Assembly: GCA_947486575.1 (NCBI GenBank)
Contig: CANKUB010000031.1
Location: 1 to 40,768, forward strand
Length of the DNA stretch: 40,768 bases
Direction of reading: 5' to 3'
DNA from: Betaproteobacteria bacterium
Lineage (GTDB): Bacteria; Pseudomonadota; Gammaproteobacteria; Burkholderiales; SG8-41
Within the stretch, counting starts at the first letter, position 1, and each line of letters begins with the position of its first letter. Under the pieces are notes generated by a model. The model was not told the DNA's origin. It did not search any database and saw only the letters and a program-made list of their open reading frames with translations. Position numbers and translations under genes: made by a program. Below, in pieces: positions 22,919 to 30,902 of this stretch.

Positions 22919-24189
22919 GATTGAGTGCGCAATGAAAACGCTAGCAGAATGCTGGTGCACACCAGCAACACCAGTGCGCTCAGCGCCAGCGACCAGTGAA
23001 TGCCGATGACGGCACCCAGCAGGCCCACAGTCAGGCCGCTGAACGCACGCAGGCCGTTGTTCGACATGTTGTAAAGGCCAATCATGCGACCGCGCAATTG
23101 GGGCGGTGCGTGTATTTGCACCAGCGTTTGCGCCATCGAGTTGTAGGCAAGGTTGAGCACACCGGCCACGAACATCAGCGCCATTGCCAGCGGAAAATAA
23201 TTAGTGAGCGCAAAGCCCGCGATAGCCAGGCACCACAACATGGTGAGTATGATGGCGGTGCGCGGGCTGGCTTGAAGTAGTGCGCGGCTTTCCAAAATCA
23301 TGCCGCCCATGAACGCGCCGCCCGCGTTGGCGGCGAGTAGCATGCTGTAGGAATACTGGGCTTTCTCCGTGCCAAGATCATGCGCAAACTCCGGCATCTG
23401 CGCCTGAAATGCGTTACCAACAAAAAATGACGACACACCCGCCAGCGCAATCATGCTGATGAGTATGCGGTTTCCCTGCGCCAGACGCAGTGTGGCGAGC
23501 GTGTCTTTCAGACCGCCTTTCAATGGGGCGCGAACTTCGCCTGGCGCGGGTGCTTTGCGTGCGCCGTGCGGCGTTTTTTGCAGCCAGATCACCAGCGGCA
23601 GATAAATCAGCACGTTGATCATCAGCCCTGCCGCAGGGCCGAATAGCAGCATCAGTCCGCCGCCAATCGCCGGACCCATCAATATGCCGAGCTGACGGCT
23701 GGTGGCGTTCAGCCGCACGGCGCTCTGTAAATCCTTGCCGCCGACAATATCGTGGATCAGCAACTGGCTGGCGGGTATCCACAACACGCCTGCTATGCCG
23801 TGTAGGGTGAGCAGCACTACCGCGTGCCATTGCTCCGTAGTGTTGGTTAGAAACAGCAGCGCCCATCCGATGGAGGCGATCATGTAGAGCAGCATCGCCA
23901 ACTGGATAATACGCCGGTTGTCGAAACGATCAGCCAGTGCGCCAGAGTACACCGAGAACAGCAAAAACGGCAGCCAGTGGGTAAGGATCGCGATGCCAGC
24001 GAGCGTAGGCGAATGAAATTTCTCATACAGCACCCAATAACTGATCACGTGCTCGATGTTGTCCGCCATCATCGCCAGCGCGGTGGTGATAAAGTAGATG
24101 CGGTATTGCGGGTGGCGCAGCGCGGCAAAGCTCTTGGGGGACTCTGGCGATTCAGACGGGGCCGTGCGCGCAGGAGGGGAATCAGACAT
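22915..24189 (-). CDS. Major facilitator superfamily exporter-like protein (EntS/MFS_3 type)
   Basis: 424 residues from the ATG at 24189 (MSDSPPARTA); an in-frame TTG 54 bp upstream is less likely. A soluble Pro/Ser-rich start is followed by FAALRHPQYRIYFITTALAM, typical of the MFS_3/EntS group, and about 12 membrane segments. The loop 2-3 motif is SGALADRFDNRRI near 80-92. The central cytoplasmic loop (TPHGARKAPAPGEVRAPLKG) separates two six-helix halves. Relatives export siderophores, drugs or other small molecules; cargo unknown. First gene of the minus-strand run leading to the CoA-transferase, divergent from the small membrane protein gene (74 bp between). Confidence 0.88.
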   Translation of the reverse strand: MSDSPPARTAPSESPESPKSFAALRHPQYRIYFITTALAMMADNIEHVISYWVLYEKFHSPTLAGIAILTHWLPFLLFSVYSGALADRFDNRRIIQLAMLLYMIASIGWALLFLTNTTEQWHAVVLLTLHGIAGVLWIPASQLLIHDIVGGKDLQSAVRLNATSRQLGILMGPAIGGGLMLLFGPAAGLMINVLIYLPLVIWLQKTPHGARKAPAPGEVRAPLKGGLKDTLATLRLAQGNRILISMIALAGVSSFFVGNAFQAQMPEFAHDLGTEKAQYSYSMLLAANAGGAFMGGMILESRALLQASPRTAIILTMLWCLAIAGFALTNYFPLAMALMFVAGVLNLAYNSMAQTLVQIHAPPQLRGRMIGLYNMSNNGLRAFSGLTVGLLGAVIGIHWSLALSALVLLVCTSILLAFSLRTQS

Positions 24190-24263
24190 AGGCGGCAATT
24201 GTACCGCGTCTGCCGCGATTTCCCTCTGATACAGGAGTTCCAAACGGTGTAAAAAGGAAATTC

Positions 24264-24617
24264 ATGGTTGCGCGCATTATCAGTAGAGTGGCATTCTGGA
24301 GCGGCGTCGTTGCCGCGCTGTCGATGCCGTTTGTGCCGACGGTTTATCGCTGGTTTAATCCGCCGCGCAAGCCGCCGCAACGCGCAGACAGTCTATGGGA
24401 TTTTCTGGGTGCAATTCTCAATGGATTAGGCACCGTAGCCGACAGCATAGCCATTGCCGTGTGGACGCTGGGGGTAGCAGTTGCCGTCGTGGTGGCCTCG
24501 CTGGTGGCGTTGATCGCTGCATGGCGCGCCGGGGAATCAAGCCAGCGCAAATGGCTTTGCGGATTACCGGTGTTGCTGGCGGTGGCCTTGTGGGGCGTCA
24601 TGGTGCTGGCGTTCTGA
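24264..24617 (+). CDS. Small three-helix membrane protein, unknown function
   Basis: 117 residues with AAGGAAA 5 nt before the ATG. Three hydrophobic segments are visible: about 5-28 (RIISRVAFWSGVVAALSMPF), about 60-87 (SIAIAVWTLGVAVAVVVASL) and about 99-117 (LPVLLAVALWGVMVLAF). Short basic loops (PPRKPPQRAD and RAGESSQRK) lie between. No catalytic motif or family is recognised. It stands alone, divergent from the MFS gene and convergent with Bug8 only 7 bp away. The clear ribosome-binding site and helix pattern favour a real gene over a chance frame. Confidence 0.65.
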   Translation: MVARIISRVAFWSGVVAALSMPFVPTVYRWFNPPRKPPQRADSLWDFLGAILNGLGTVADSIAIAVWTLGVAVAVVVASLVALIAAWRAGESSQRKWLCGLPVLLAVALWGVMVLAF

Positions 24618-24624
24618 GGGCGTA

Positions 24625-25623
24625 TCAGTTTGCCTGTAATTTTGCGTCACGTATGACCTTGCTCCACTTCACGATTTCCGCGCGCTGAAAACGGTCAAAT
24701 TCTTCCGGCGTGGTGTAAACCACTTCCGCGCCCTGATGCAGCATCGCGTCGCGCGTTTCCGGCAATTTCAGAATGATTCCAACTTCGCGATTGATTTTCT
24801 CGACAATCGCGCGTGGTGTTTTGCCGGGCGCGTAAAGGCCGAACCACACGTATGATTCAAGGCCCTTGAAGCCTTGTTCCAGCGCAGTGGGAATATCCGG
24901 CGCGCCAGCAAAGCGCTTGTCGTTGAGCAGCGCAATCGCTTTCAACTTGCCCGCTTTGATTTGCCCGCTGGTGGTGGTGGTCGATAAAAATGCCGCCTGC
25001 ACTTCACCGGTCATCAGTGCCGTCAGGGTGAAACCAGCGCCTTTGTACGGCACATGAATAAAGTTGATCCCCAGCATCTGTGCCAGCAGCTCGCCGGTGA
25101 GATGGCTGCTGGTCCCCGCAGACGCCGAGGCGTAGTAAAGCCCGTGCGGACGTGCCCGCGCATAAGCGACGAACTCCTTCATGTTGTTGACGCCGACTGA
25201 GGGTATGACGACCACCAGCAGGCCGGAGTTAGTGATGAGCGAGATCGGCGCAAAATCTCGTAATGGGTCAAACGGCACTTTCTTGTAGAGCAGGGGCGCG
25301 CTGACTTGTGTATTCACGCCCGTCACGTACAGGGTATGACCGTCGGGCGGTGCGTTGGCGACAATCTCCGCTCCGACGATGCCACCACCGCTGGGGCGAT
25401 TATCGATGACGAACTGCTGCTTGAAGCGCTCCGATAGTTTTTGTCCGATGAAGCGCGCTGTAATGTCCGCCGTGCTGCCGGGCGAGCCGCTGATGATGCG
25501 CACCGGGCGCACGGGGTAATTTTGTACGTTGTCAGCAGCGAAAAGCGGTGTGCCGAATACGCCAAATGCCAGCGCTGTGATCGCGATCGTGCAGACAATG
25601 CAGGGTTGGATTCGCATTTTCAT
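24625..25623 (-). CDS. Bug/TctC-family periplasmic solute-binding protein (Bug8)
   Basis: 332 residues. The signal peptide is MKMRIQPCIVCTIAITALAF running to LFAAD near residue 31; a second ATG two codons on is an equal start. Motifs: YPVRPVRIISGSPGSTADIT, where the loop has GS-GSTAD rather than GGG-D, then VIDNRPSGGGIVGAEI, PPDGHTLYVTG, HVPYKGAGFTLTALM and FKGLESYVWFGLYAPG. It is a single minus-strand gene with no strong ribosome-binding site, divergent from Bug9 across 158 bp. No enzyme gene accompanies it. Confidence 0.92.
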   Translation of the reverse strand: MKMRIQPCIVCTIAITALAFGVFGTPLFAADNVQNYPVRPVRIISGSPGSTADITARFIGQKLSERFKQQFVIDNRPSGGGIVGAEIVANAPPDGHTLYVTGVNTQVSAPLLYKKVPFDPLRDFAPISLITNSGLLVVVIPSVGVNNMKEFVAYARARPHGLYYASASAGTSSHLTGELLAQMLGINFIHVPYKGAGFTLTALMTGEVQAAFLSTTTTSGQIKAGKLKAIALLNDKRFAGAPDIPTALEQGFKGLESYVWFGLYAPGKTPRAIVEKINREVGIILKLPETRDAMLHQGAEVVYTTPEEFDRFQRAEIVKWSKVIRDAKLQAN

Positions 25624-25679
25624 TTACCGCTATTGTGCCTTGCTTGATCGGTACGTTCGAGCGCAATAATGAAGGTTAG

Positions 25680-25694
25680 GTAAGCATCTGTTTT
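25680..25694 (-). repeat. ACAAATA motif copy 10
   Basis: Minus strand AAAACAGATGCTTAC, two differences from the consensus, between the divergent genes Bug8 and Bug9. Confidence 0.5.
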
Positions 25695-25781
25695 AATGTG
25701 ACTTTTCTGGCTGGTACCGATTGTGGCATGATGCGTTGGGCAGGTTGCAATATACAGAGCAAGATCAACTGGAGGTCGGGC

Positions 25782-26753
25782 GTGCGGTATCCGAATAGAC
25801 AAGTGCTCGTATTGGCCATGCTGTTGATCGCAACAAGTCCCGCGCACGCGCAATCTGCTTTTCCAGGCAAACCGGTTCGGCTTGTGAGTTCAACCACGGC
25901 GGGCGGTCAGCCGGACACCATCGCGCGCATGATTGCGCAGAAAATGAGCGAGCACTGGGGGCGGCCGATCATCATGGACAACCGGCCCGGTGCTGGCGGG
26001 ATGCTGGCGGCCAATCTGGTGGCGAAGGCTGCGCCGGATGGCCACACGTTGCTGTACGTGTTGCCGAATTTCGTCATTACACCGGCGATGCAGCCCAATG
26101 TGACGTACGACGCACTGAAGGATTTCGCGGGCATTGCACAGATTGGCGTGAGCACCAATGTGCTGGTGGTGACGCCTGCGCTCAACGTGAAAACCCTCAA
26201 GGAATTCATTGCGCTGGCAAAATCGCAACCCGGAAAACTGATTTTCGGCTCAGGGGCGACAGGCACGGCAGGCCATATCAGCGGTGCAAGCTTAGGGCTC
26301 ATCGCGGGCATCAAGGTGATACACGTGGCATTCAAGGGCGGGCCCGATGCCGCGATTGAAGTGCTGGCGGGGCGCAGTCACTATACCGTGTCGACCATGG
26401 GTGTGGCGTTGCCCTTTCTCAATGAGAAAAAGCTGGTGGCGCTGGCGGTGTTATCGCCGCAGCGCGCGCCGGTTCTGCCTGACGTGCCAACGCTGTCGGA
26501 GCTGCAGGGTGAATTCAAGCGGCCTGAAATTTCGCATGGGTTGCTGGCACCCGCGGGTACGCCGCGCACCGTGCTCCATCTAATCAGTAAAGAGGTCGCG
26601 CGCGTGCTGGCGTTGCCGGACATTAAAGAACGGCTGCAGGCAATCAGTTTCGTGACCACGCCCACCACGCCGGAGGTCTATGACCAGATACTGCGCGATC
26701 AGCTGGAGACGACAGCGAAGCTGGTGAATGATCTCGGCATGCGACCGAGGTAA
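25782..26753 (+). CDS. Bug/TctC-family periplasmic solute-binding protein (Bug9)
   Basis: 323 residues from a GTG at 25782, chosen because TGGAGG lies 6 nt upstream and the product then starts MRYPNRQVLVLAMLLIATSP, a standard signal peptide ending AHAQ. Upstream in-frame codons give an untypical N-terminus. Motifs: FPGKPVRLVSSTTAGGQPDT, IMDNRPGAGGMLAAN, APDGHTLLYVLPNF, HVAFKGGPDAAIEVLAGR and SHGLLAPAGTP. It is the close paralogue of Bug7. It ends 13 bp before the convergent dioxygenase gene. Confidence 0.92.
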   Translation: MRYPNRQVLVLAMLLIATSPAHAQSAFPGKPVRLVSSTTAGGQPDTIARMIAQKMSEHWGRPIIMDNRPGAGGMLAANLVAKAAPDGHTLLYVLPNFVITPAMQPNVTYDALKDFAGIAQIGVSTNVLVVTPALNVKTLKEFIALAKSQPGKLIFGSGATGTAGHISGASLGLIAGIKVIHVAFKGGPDAAIEVLAGRSHYTVSTMGVALPFLNEKKLVALAVLSPQRAPVLPDVPTLSELQGEFKRPEISHGLLAPAGTPRTVLHLISKEVARVLALPDIKERLQAISFVTTPTTPEVYDQILRDQLETTAKLVNDLGMRPR

Positions 26754-26766
26754 TGCCCGGTAACAC

Positions 26767-27606
26767 CTACGCCGCTATCGGCAGTTCACCGCGTACCAGC
26801 ACGCGGTAGAGCAGACGGAATTCATTCGGGTCGTAGTCGAAATGCGCCTTGTGCATGGCCGCGCGATTGTCCCAGATCAGCATGTCGCCTTTGCGCCATT
26901 GGTGGCGGTAGATGAACTCATCCTTGATCGAGTGTTCAAGTAAATCGTTCAGCAGTGCCTGCGTATCCACCGCCGTCATGCCCACGATATTCTCGGTTTT
27001 AACCGGGTGAAAATACAGCGCTTTTTTTCCGTTGTCCGGGTGTACGCGCACCAGCGGTTGCAGCACCGGTTCCGGTTTGCGCTCCGCCTGGGCGTCAGCA
27101 GATTGTCCGGAATAATTCGCCGCTGCACTGCCCTGAAACACGTTGACGGTTTTCATGCCTTGCAGCTTTTGCTGAATCTCGCCAGGCAGCGCCGCATACG
27201 CTGCGCGCATGTTGACCACGGCGGTATCTCCACCCTGTGATGGCAACGAAACTGCAAACAGGCTGGTGTATTTCGGTGGTCGCAGGTGATTGGTGTGATC
27301 GGTGTGCCAGCCCGCACCGTGCTTTACACGCGTGCCGGATTTATCCTTGTGCCGGTTGGAGACTTCATGTACCAGCGGGCAATCGGGCAGCGCGTACTGC
27401 GTGAAATGCTGATCCATCGGATCGCCGAACAGCGACACCGCCGCGAGATACTGTTCCGGCGTAAAGTCCTGATCACGTATCACCAGCGCGACGTTTTCGA
27501 CGAGGGCCGCATTGAGCTGAAGATGCGTCGCGGCATCAGCGGGCAGGCGCAGATCAATGCCGGTGATTTCGGCGCCGATCAGATCGGAGAATTTGTTTAC
27601 TTTCAT
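26767..27606 (-). CDS. TauD/TfdA-family Fe(II)/2-oxoglutarate dioxygenase
   Basis: 279 residues from the ATG at 27606 (GGGAG 8 nt upstream); an upstream in-frame start adds 8 unconserved residues. The Fe(II) triad is complete: HTDH with His about 101 and Asp about 103, and distal His about 252 in NRAAMHKAHFDYDP. The 2-oxoglutarate-binding Arg follows in NEFRLLYRVLVRG (about 264-268). The family hydroxylates and thereby cleaves or oxidises substrates such as taurine, 2,4-D, sulfonates and aryloxy acids, with O2 and 2-oxoglutarate in the cytoplasm. The product begins MKVNKFSDLIGAEITGIDLR, close to TauD/TfdA. It stands divergent from Bug10 (228 bp between), which may supply its substrate. Confidence 0.92.
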   Translation of the reverse strand: MKVNKFSDLIGAEITGIDLRLPADAATHLQLNAALVENVALVIRDQDFTPEQYLAAVSLFGDPMDQHFTQYALPDCPLVHEVSNRHKDKSGTRVKHGAGWHTDHTNHLRPPKYTSLFAVSLPSQGGDTAVVNMRAAYAALPGEIQQKLQGMKTVNVFQGSAAANYSGQSADAQAERKPEPVLQPLVRVHPDNGKKALYFHPVKTENIVGMTAVDTQALLNDLLEHSIKDEFIYRHQWRKGDMLIWDNRAAMHKAHFDYDPNEFRLLYRVLVRGELPIAA

Positions 27607-27834
27607 GCTGGGTGCTCCCGTTTTGCGCATGGCAAAATTGCGTCATTGCTGGTGCTACGCAACTGGCCAGCAGCGTCAATCTTACAGCCATTTTCTTGGC
27701 GCCGGGCCAGTCAATAACCCAAAAATCCGGGCAGACGCATGTCGTTACCTGCTGCGCCATGCTGTTTGACCGCAGACAGGGCTAAGGATACATTGCGGCA
27801 CAGCAACCACACGCAGGCGTTACAGAGAGACTCT

Positions 27835-28833
27835 ATGCTTAATACCACGAAACAAGCGGAATATCCGATGGGCAGATTTGCCGGTTTTGCTGGCATAGCG
27901 GTTTTTGTGGCAATGGCGGGCGGCGCGCTGGCGCAAAGCTACCCGTTGCGGCCCATACGCATGGTCGTGCCGAATCTTGCGGGCAGTGCCACTGATGCCG
28001 TGGCACGCATGGTGGCGCAACGTTTCACCGACGCGTGGGGCCAGCAGGTGGTGGTGGACAACCGTGCCGGCGCCAGCGGGATTATCGGCACTGAACTGAC
28101 ATCGAAGGCCGCACCCGACGGCTACACCGTGCAGATGGCCACGTCGGCGGGATTGATTATTCTGCCGTTACTGACCAAGGTGCCGTACGATTCCGCCCGC
28201 GATTTTTCACCGATTACGCTGGTGGTCAACAGCCCGCAGATGCTGGTGAGTCATCCCTCGGTTGCAGCAACCAATGTCGAAGAACTGGTGGCGCTGGCGC
28301 GTGCCAAGCCGAATCAATTGAATTGCGCATCACCCGGTACCGGCACGTCCAATCACCTGGGTTGCGAAATGATCAAGGTGATGACCAAAGTAGATTTTCT
28401 GCATGTGCCGTACAAGGGCACTTCACTGGCAGTGACTGATCTGGTTGGAGGCCAGGTGCACATCATGTTCAATAGCATGCCTGCGATTTGGCCGCTCGCC
28501 AAGGCAGGCAAACTACGGGCGTTGGCGCATGGCGGCGTCAAGCGGTCACCCGCCGCGCCCGACGTGCCGACAGTCGCCGAGACACTGCCCGGCTTTCAGT
28601 GCATAACCTGGTATGCCTTGATCGCGCCACGCGGTGTGCCGCAGCCGATTGTCAGCAAACTGAATGGTGAAATGGTCAAGATGCTCGCTGATCCACCATT
28701 CGCCAAGCGCCTGATCGATCAGGGACAGGAACCGCAAGCCACGACGCCGGCGGAACTCGCGACCTACATGCATGCCGAGTCCGAGCGTTGGGCGCTTGTG
28801 GTCAAGTCAGCGGGACTGGCACTGAAGAAATAG
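27835..28833 (+). CDS. Bug/TctC-family periplasmic solute-binding protein (Bug10)
   Basis: 332 residues from the ATG at 27835 (GAGAGAC upstream); a second ATG at 27868 would start directly at the signal peptide and is possible. The signal segment FAGFAGIAVFVAMAGGALAQ is cleaved before SYPLRPIRMVVPNLAGSATD. Further motifs: VVVDNRAGASGIIGTEL, APDGYTVQMATS, LHVPYKGTSLAVTDLVGG and LPGFQCITWYALIAPRGVP. It has two Cys (CASPGTG and NHLGCEM) in the ligand-cleft region, unusual for its family neighbours. Convergent with the FKBP gene 8 bp downstream. Confidence 0.92.
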   Translation: MLNTTKQAEYPMGRFAGFAGIAVFVAMAGGALAQSYPLRPIRMVVPNLAGSATDAVARMVAQRFTDAWGQQVVVDNRAGASGIIGTELTSKAAPDGYTVQMATSAGLIILPLLTKVPYDSARDFSPITLVVNSPQMLVSHPSVAATNVEELVALARAKPNQLNCASPGTGTSNHLGCEMIKVMTKVDFLHVPYKGTSLAVTDLVGGQVHIMFNSMPAIWPLAKAGKLRALAHGGVKRSPAAPDVPTVAETLPGFQCITWYALIAPRGVPQPIVSKLNGEMVKMLADPPFAKRLIDQGQEPQATTPAELATYMHAESERWALVVKSAGLALKK

Positions 28834-28841
28834 ATTCCGCG

Positions 28842-29300
28842 TTAACGCACGCCCAGCAACTCCACCTCAAACACCAGCGTGGCATTCGGCGGAATTACCC
28901 CGCCTGCACCACGCGCGCCGTAGGCAATTGACGACGGGCAGGTGAGCTTGGCTGTGCCGCCGACTTTCATCAGCGCCACGCCCTCGGTCCAGCACTTGAT
29001 TACCCCGGTCAGCGGAAATTCAATCGGCTCGCCACGTTTGTAGGAACTGTCGAACTCTTTGCCGTCGGGAAAGGTGCCTTTGTAATGCACCTTGACGGTT
29101 GAGGCGACATTGGGTTGTGCACCCTTGCCTTCTTTGAGCATGCGGATCACCAGGCCACTGGCGGTGACTTTGGCATCGGGTTCCTTCGCGGCTTCGATGA
29201 GCACGGCGTCGGATTTTAATTGCGCAAGTACCTGCGGCGCGCCCAACAGCAGCAGAACGCCGGCTACGGCGCTGGTGATACAACGTTTTGAATAGGGCAT
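28842..29300 (-). CDS. FKBP-type peptidyl-prolyl cis-trans isomerase, periplasmic
   Basis: 152 residues from the ATG at 29300; a signal peptide (SAVAGVLLLLGAPQVLAQ) predicts export. The FKBP domain fills the C-terminal 100 residues: VKVHYKGTFPDGKEFDSSYK, RGEPIEFPLTGVIKCWTEGV, LTCPSSIAYGARGAGGVIPP and ATLVFEVELLGV, with the aromatic pocket residues typical of FklB/Mip-type isomerases. The pocket Trp-containing block reads KCWTEG, giving an uncommon Cys. It assists folding of periplasmic proteins, which fits a locus rich in exported binding proteins. Second gene after the crotonase gene, 55 bp apart. Confidence 0.93.
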   Translation of the reverse strand: MPYSKRCITSAVAGVLLLLGAPQVLAQLKSDAVLIEAAKEPDAKVTASGLVIRMLKEGKGAQPNVASTVKVHYKGTFPDGKEFDSSYKRGEPIEFPLTGVIKCWTEGVALMKVGGTAKLTCPSSIAYGARGAGGVIPPNATLVFEVELLGVR

Positions 29301-29355
29301 GGCGATGTCGTTTAAGTTGATATGGATAAATTGCAGGAGGCCGCGCAATAGATTG

Positions 29356-30135
29356 TCACCCCTTCAAACCCTTGCGCGCCATGAATTCAGGAAACGCATC
29401 CTTCGCTTTCGCGCCACGCAGCACGTGCGTGGTGTATTCGTTCTCTGCTTCGTACTGCGCTTCGAGGTCCAGCGTCATTTGCTTGAGCATCAACGCCTTC
29501 ACGCCCATCACGGCGCCACGGTGATTGGCGGCGATCATCTTGGCGATCTCCATGGTCTTCTCGCGCAACTGCGCGCGCGGCACCAGGTGGTTCAGCAGGC
29601 CGATACGATAGGCTTCTTCCGCACCGACGATGCGCGCGGTGAACAGCAATTCTTTGGCGATGGGCCAGCCCACCTGATTGGGCAGCGTCCAGGTACTGTT
29701 GATGCGGCCATAGGCGGCGGCGAGAAAACGGAATTTCGCGCCTTCGCAACCAATGCGTATATCGAGCGACGACACCAGCACTGCGCCGCCACCATAGGCA
29801 ACACCGTTCACCATGCCAATGACCGGCTTGGCGCAGGCGGAAATTTCGTAGCGGTTTTTGTTGTCGCGCATTTCATCAAGCTGCTGGTCGGTGAATTTTT
29901 TGTCGTTCTCCAGCTGCTCGTGGATGTCACCGCCCGCCGTGAACGCGCGGTCGCCCGCGCCGGTGATCACGATGCAGCCGATGGCGTCATCCGCTTCTGC
30001 CGCCTTTACCGCCTGATGCAGCTCCAGCCCGAGCTTGCGGTTCATTGCGTTCATTTTTTCGGGACGGTTCAGCGTGAGGATGGCGACGCCGTCCTCAACT
30101 TCAACCAGAATATGCTCGTAAGATTCGTTGGCCAT
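29356..30135 (-). CDS. Enoyl-CoA hydratase/isomerase (crotonase) family protein
   Basis: 259 residues. The crotonase fold is evident from GVAILTLNRPEKMNAMNRKL, the first oxyanion-hole block DRAFTAGGDI (about 62-71) and the second, NGVAYGGGAVLVSS (about 110-123). The two catalytic glutamates of true hydratases appear to be missing: the QPE position falls in FLAAAYGR (about 137-144) and the second in TWTLPNQVG. The protein may therefore be an isomerase, lyase, decarboxylase or hydrolase of an acyl-CoA rather than a hydratase. It is upstream of the FKBP gene on the minus strand and divergent from the CoxG-ThDP enzyme unit. Confidence 0.88.
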   Translation of the reverse strand: MANESYEHILVEVEDGVAILTLNRPEKMNAMNRKLGLELHQAVKAAEADDAIGCIVITGAGDRAFTAGGDIHEQLENDKKFTDQQLDEMRDNKNRYEISACAKPVIGMVNGVAYGGGAVLVSSLDIRIGCEGAKFRFLAAAYGRINSTWTLPNQVGWPIAKELLFTARIVGAEEAYRIGLLNHLVPRAQLREKTMEIAKMIAANHRGAVMGVKALMLKQMTLDLEAQYEAENEYTTHVLRGAKAKDAFPEFMARKGLKG

Positions 30136-30221
30136 TTTGCTATCTCCGAAATGAGTGAAACAAGCGTATAACGCTTATCCGTGAATATGGACATGGTATG
30201 TACAGGGTTGCGGCCTGTCAA

Positions 30222-30252
30222 TCGCGATGGTGTCGCGTGTCGCGATGGTGTC
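30222..30252. repeat. Tandem 13-bp direct repeat in a divergent promoter region
   Basis: TCGCGATGGTGTC occurs at 30222-30234 and again at 30240-30252, an 18-bp period, between the crotonase gene (minus) and the CoxG-like gene (plus). ATAGTCG is also repeated at 30256-30262 and 30283-30289, flanking an imperfect ATC-TA-TA-GAT dyad. Spaced repeats like this are typical regulator-binding arrays. Confidence 0.55.
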
Positions 30253-30335
30253 CACTATAGTCGTCTGTCGAATCGTATTATGATAGTCGATGTAAGGCAG
30301 AGATTTCAGACCGAAGAAATGATCGAGGAGAATTC

Positions 30336-30902
30336 GTGATCGACCTGAAGGAGAAATTTTCGGTACCGGCATCGCCTGAAGAGGTGTGGCCGTTGATATC
30401 CGATCCCGCGGTGGTTTCAGCGTGCATACCCGGCGCTGAGCTTAATGAGTTGACGGCAGACGGCGCGCATCGCGGCAAGGTGACTTTCAAGTTTGGCCCT
30501 ACCGTAGCGGTGTTTCGCGGTGAGGCGCGGCTGACGTACGATCATCCGGTGAAGCGCTGTTTGATTGAGGCGCGAGGCATCGATCAGAGAGGTGCGTCGC
30601 GCGCCCGTGCCCGCTTCGAGGTGGAGGCACGCGGCACGGACACCACGGATGTAACGCTCGAAGGCGGCTTTGAAGTCGCAGGCCCGCTGGAGATGTTTGC
30701 CTCGGCGGGCGGGGTGCACGTTGCGCGCGCGCTGCTGGCAGAATTCGCTGCGAATATCGCACGCGTGATCGAACAGCGCCGCGCGGGGAGCAGCGATGCG
30801 ATACCGGAACAGGCGCCCGCAGCCTCCGGCACGAAGATACTGGGACGTGCGTTGCTCGACGGCGCGCGCAGCATCATAAACAAAGACAAGGGGAGCACAT
30901 GA
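30336..30902 (+). CDS. CoxG/SRPBCC-family protein (carbon monoxide dehydrogenase subunit G-like)
   Basis: 188 residues from a GTG at 30336 with GAGGAG 7 nt upstream. It starts MIDLKEKFSVPASPEEVWPL and continues ISDPAVVSACIPGAELNEL and GKVTFKFGPTVAVFRGEARL, the signature of the CoxG group of START/SRPBCC hydrophobic-pocket proteins. CoxG in CO-oxidisers helps recruit molybdenum hydroxylase CoxDEF partners to the membrane, but no molybdenum hydroxylase is encoded here. The C-terminal 45 residues (RRAGSSDAIPEQAPAASGTK onwards) are a flexible linker and helix. Its stop overlaps the ThDP-enzyme start (ATGA), implying a joint function, perhaps substrate or membrane delivery. Confidence 0.88.
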   Translation: MIDLKEKFSVPASPEEVWPLISDPAVVSACIPGAELNELTADGAHRGKVTFKFGPTVAVFRGEARLTYDHPVKRCLIEARGIDQRGASRARARFEVEARGTDTTDVTLEGGFEVAGPLEMFASAGGVHVARALLAEFAANIARVIEQRRAGSSDAIPEQAPAASGTKILGRALLDGARSIINKDKGST

